NCBI GenBank assembly: GCA_964387775.1 | Contig: CAYLZO010000308.1 | Location: forward strand, 1 to 5,098 | DNA length: 5,098 nt | Direction of reading: 5' to 3' | Source: CAYLZO01 sp964387775 | Lineage (GTDB): Bacteria > Chloroflexota > Anaerolineae > JAAYZQ01 | Part shown: in pieces, positions 4,856-5,098 of the stretch | How the letters are laid out: each line of letters starts with the position of its first letter | Position numbering within the stretch: the first letter of the stretch is position 1 | The notes under the pieces: model-generated | The model's input: only the letters and a program-made list of their open reading frames with translations | Databases searched by the model: none | What the model was told of the DNA's origin: nothing | Position numbers and translations under genes: made by a program

Positions 4856-5098
4856 CCTGGTCGTCGACATGGATGGGGTGCTCTACCGGGGCAGCGAGGC
4901 GATTCCCGGCGCGCGCGGGTTCCTGGCCTTTCTGCGCCAGCGCGACATCGGCTTTGTGTTGGCCACCAACAACTCGACGCGCACGCCGGCGCAGTTCGTG
5001 GACAAGCTGGCCGGGATGGGCATCGACATCGAGCCCCACGAGGTGCTGACCTCGGCCCTGGCGACGGCCAACTACCTGAAAGGCACCGCGCCGGTCGG
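4815..5098 (+). CDS. HAD-IIA subfamily phosphatase, N-terminal fragment (runs off right edge)
   Basis: The frame is open from ATG 4815 to the right edge, giving 94 complete codons. It encodes a cytoplasmic haloacid dehalogenase-type phosphatase. Motif I is YLVVDMDGVLYRG (14-26), with nucleophile D18 and acid/base D20 and the DGVLYRG form typical of HAD-IIA. Motif II is LATNNSTRTP (49-58). The spacing between the two motifs and the text up to TSALATANYL are normal for the NagD / 4-nitrophenylphosphatase / phosphoglycolate phosphatase group; the cap domain and motifs III-IV are missing from the window, so no substrate is assigned. The first 13 residues (MEIEEKRLISNIQ) are unusual: residues from about 8 are encoded by the AT-rich repeat. 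ATG 4815 is the only start in this frame that retains motif I. GGGGG at 4801-4805 is a weak ribosome-binding-site candidate. The gene may be co-transcribed with the transporter, 26 nt upstream. Confidence 0.85.
   Translation, partial: MEIEEKRLISNIQYLVVDMDGVLYRGSEAIPGARGFLAFLRQRDIGFVLATNNSTRTPAQFVDKLAGMGIDIEPHEVLTSALATANYLKGTAPV

Noticed and set aside
4836..5071. Short minus-strand frames at the right end
   Set aside because: They lie opposite the HAD-IIA gene, whose motifs I and II are clear.

Overview
This is a 5.1 kb window from a GC-rich bacterial chromosome (about two thirds G+C by eye). It carries six genes or gene remnants, several nested inverted repeats and four recognisable sigma70-type promoters. 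The taxon is not given. The mix of small GC-rich palindromes, AT-rich patches built from GATATT units and short tandem repeats between genes reminds me of Chloroflexota (Anaerolineae-like) genomes, but that is a tentative inference with no marker gene behind it.

Layout, left to right. (1) 1-269, minus: N-terminal part of an integral membrane protein that runs off the left edge. (2) 270-417: divergent promoter region. (3) 418-1809, plus: a complete amidohydrolase, best read as 8-oxoguanine deaminase. (4) 1810-1968: a small tandem repeat, then a 110-bp MITE-like element with 22-bp terminal inverted repeats, an internal palindrome and an exact 10-bp flanking direct repeat. (5) 1945-2680, minus: a MntA/HepT type VII toxin-antitoxin locus. 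mntA (nucleotidyltransferase antitoxin) is complete. hepT (HEPN RNase toxin) has lost its N-terminal part but keeps its RX4HXY active-site motif, and its stop codon now lies inside the mobile element. (6) 2681-2788: divergent promoter region with a palindrome. (7) 2789-4788, plus: a MocA-like cytidylyltransferase overlapped by 4 nt (GTGA) with a DHA2-family MFS transporter. (8) 4784-4855: AT-rich inverted repeats, partly inside the start of the next gene. (9) 4815-5098, plus: N-terminal part of a HAD-IIA phosphatase that runs off the right edge.

How the genes may work together. 8-oxoguanine deaminase makes urate from an oxidised purine, and MocA makes the molybdopterin cytosine dinucleotide cofactor used by xanthine dehydrogenase-type enzymes. 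A loose purine-catabolism or molybdoenzyme theme is therefore possible, but no molybdoenzyme is in the window and the two genes have separate promoters. The mntA/hepT locus looks like a decaying defence or stability module in which the antitoxin outlived the toxin. The most unusual points are the decayed hepT with a mobile element exactly at its end, two genes whose -10 box sits 8-9 nt before the ATG (predicted leaderless mRNAs), and an AT-rich repeat that encodes part of the N-terminus of the HAD phosphatase.
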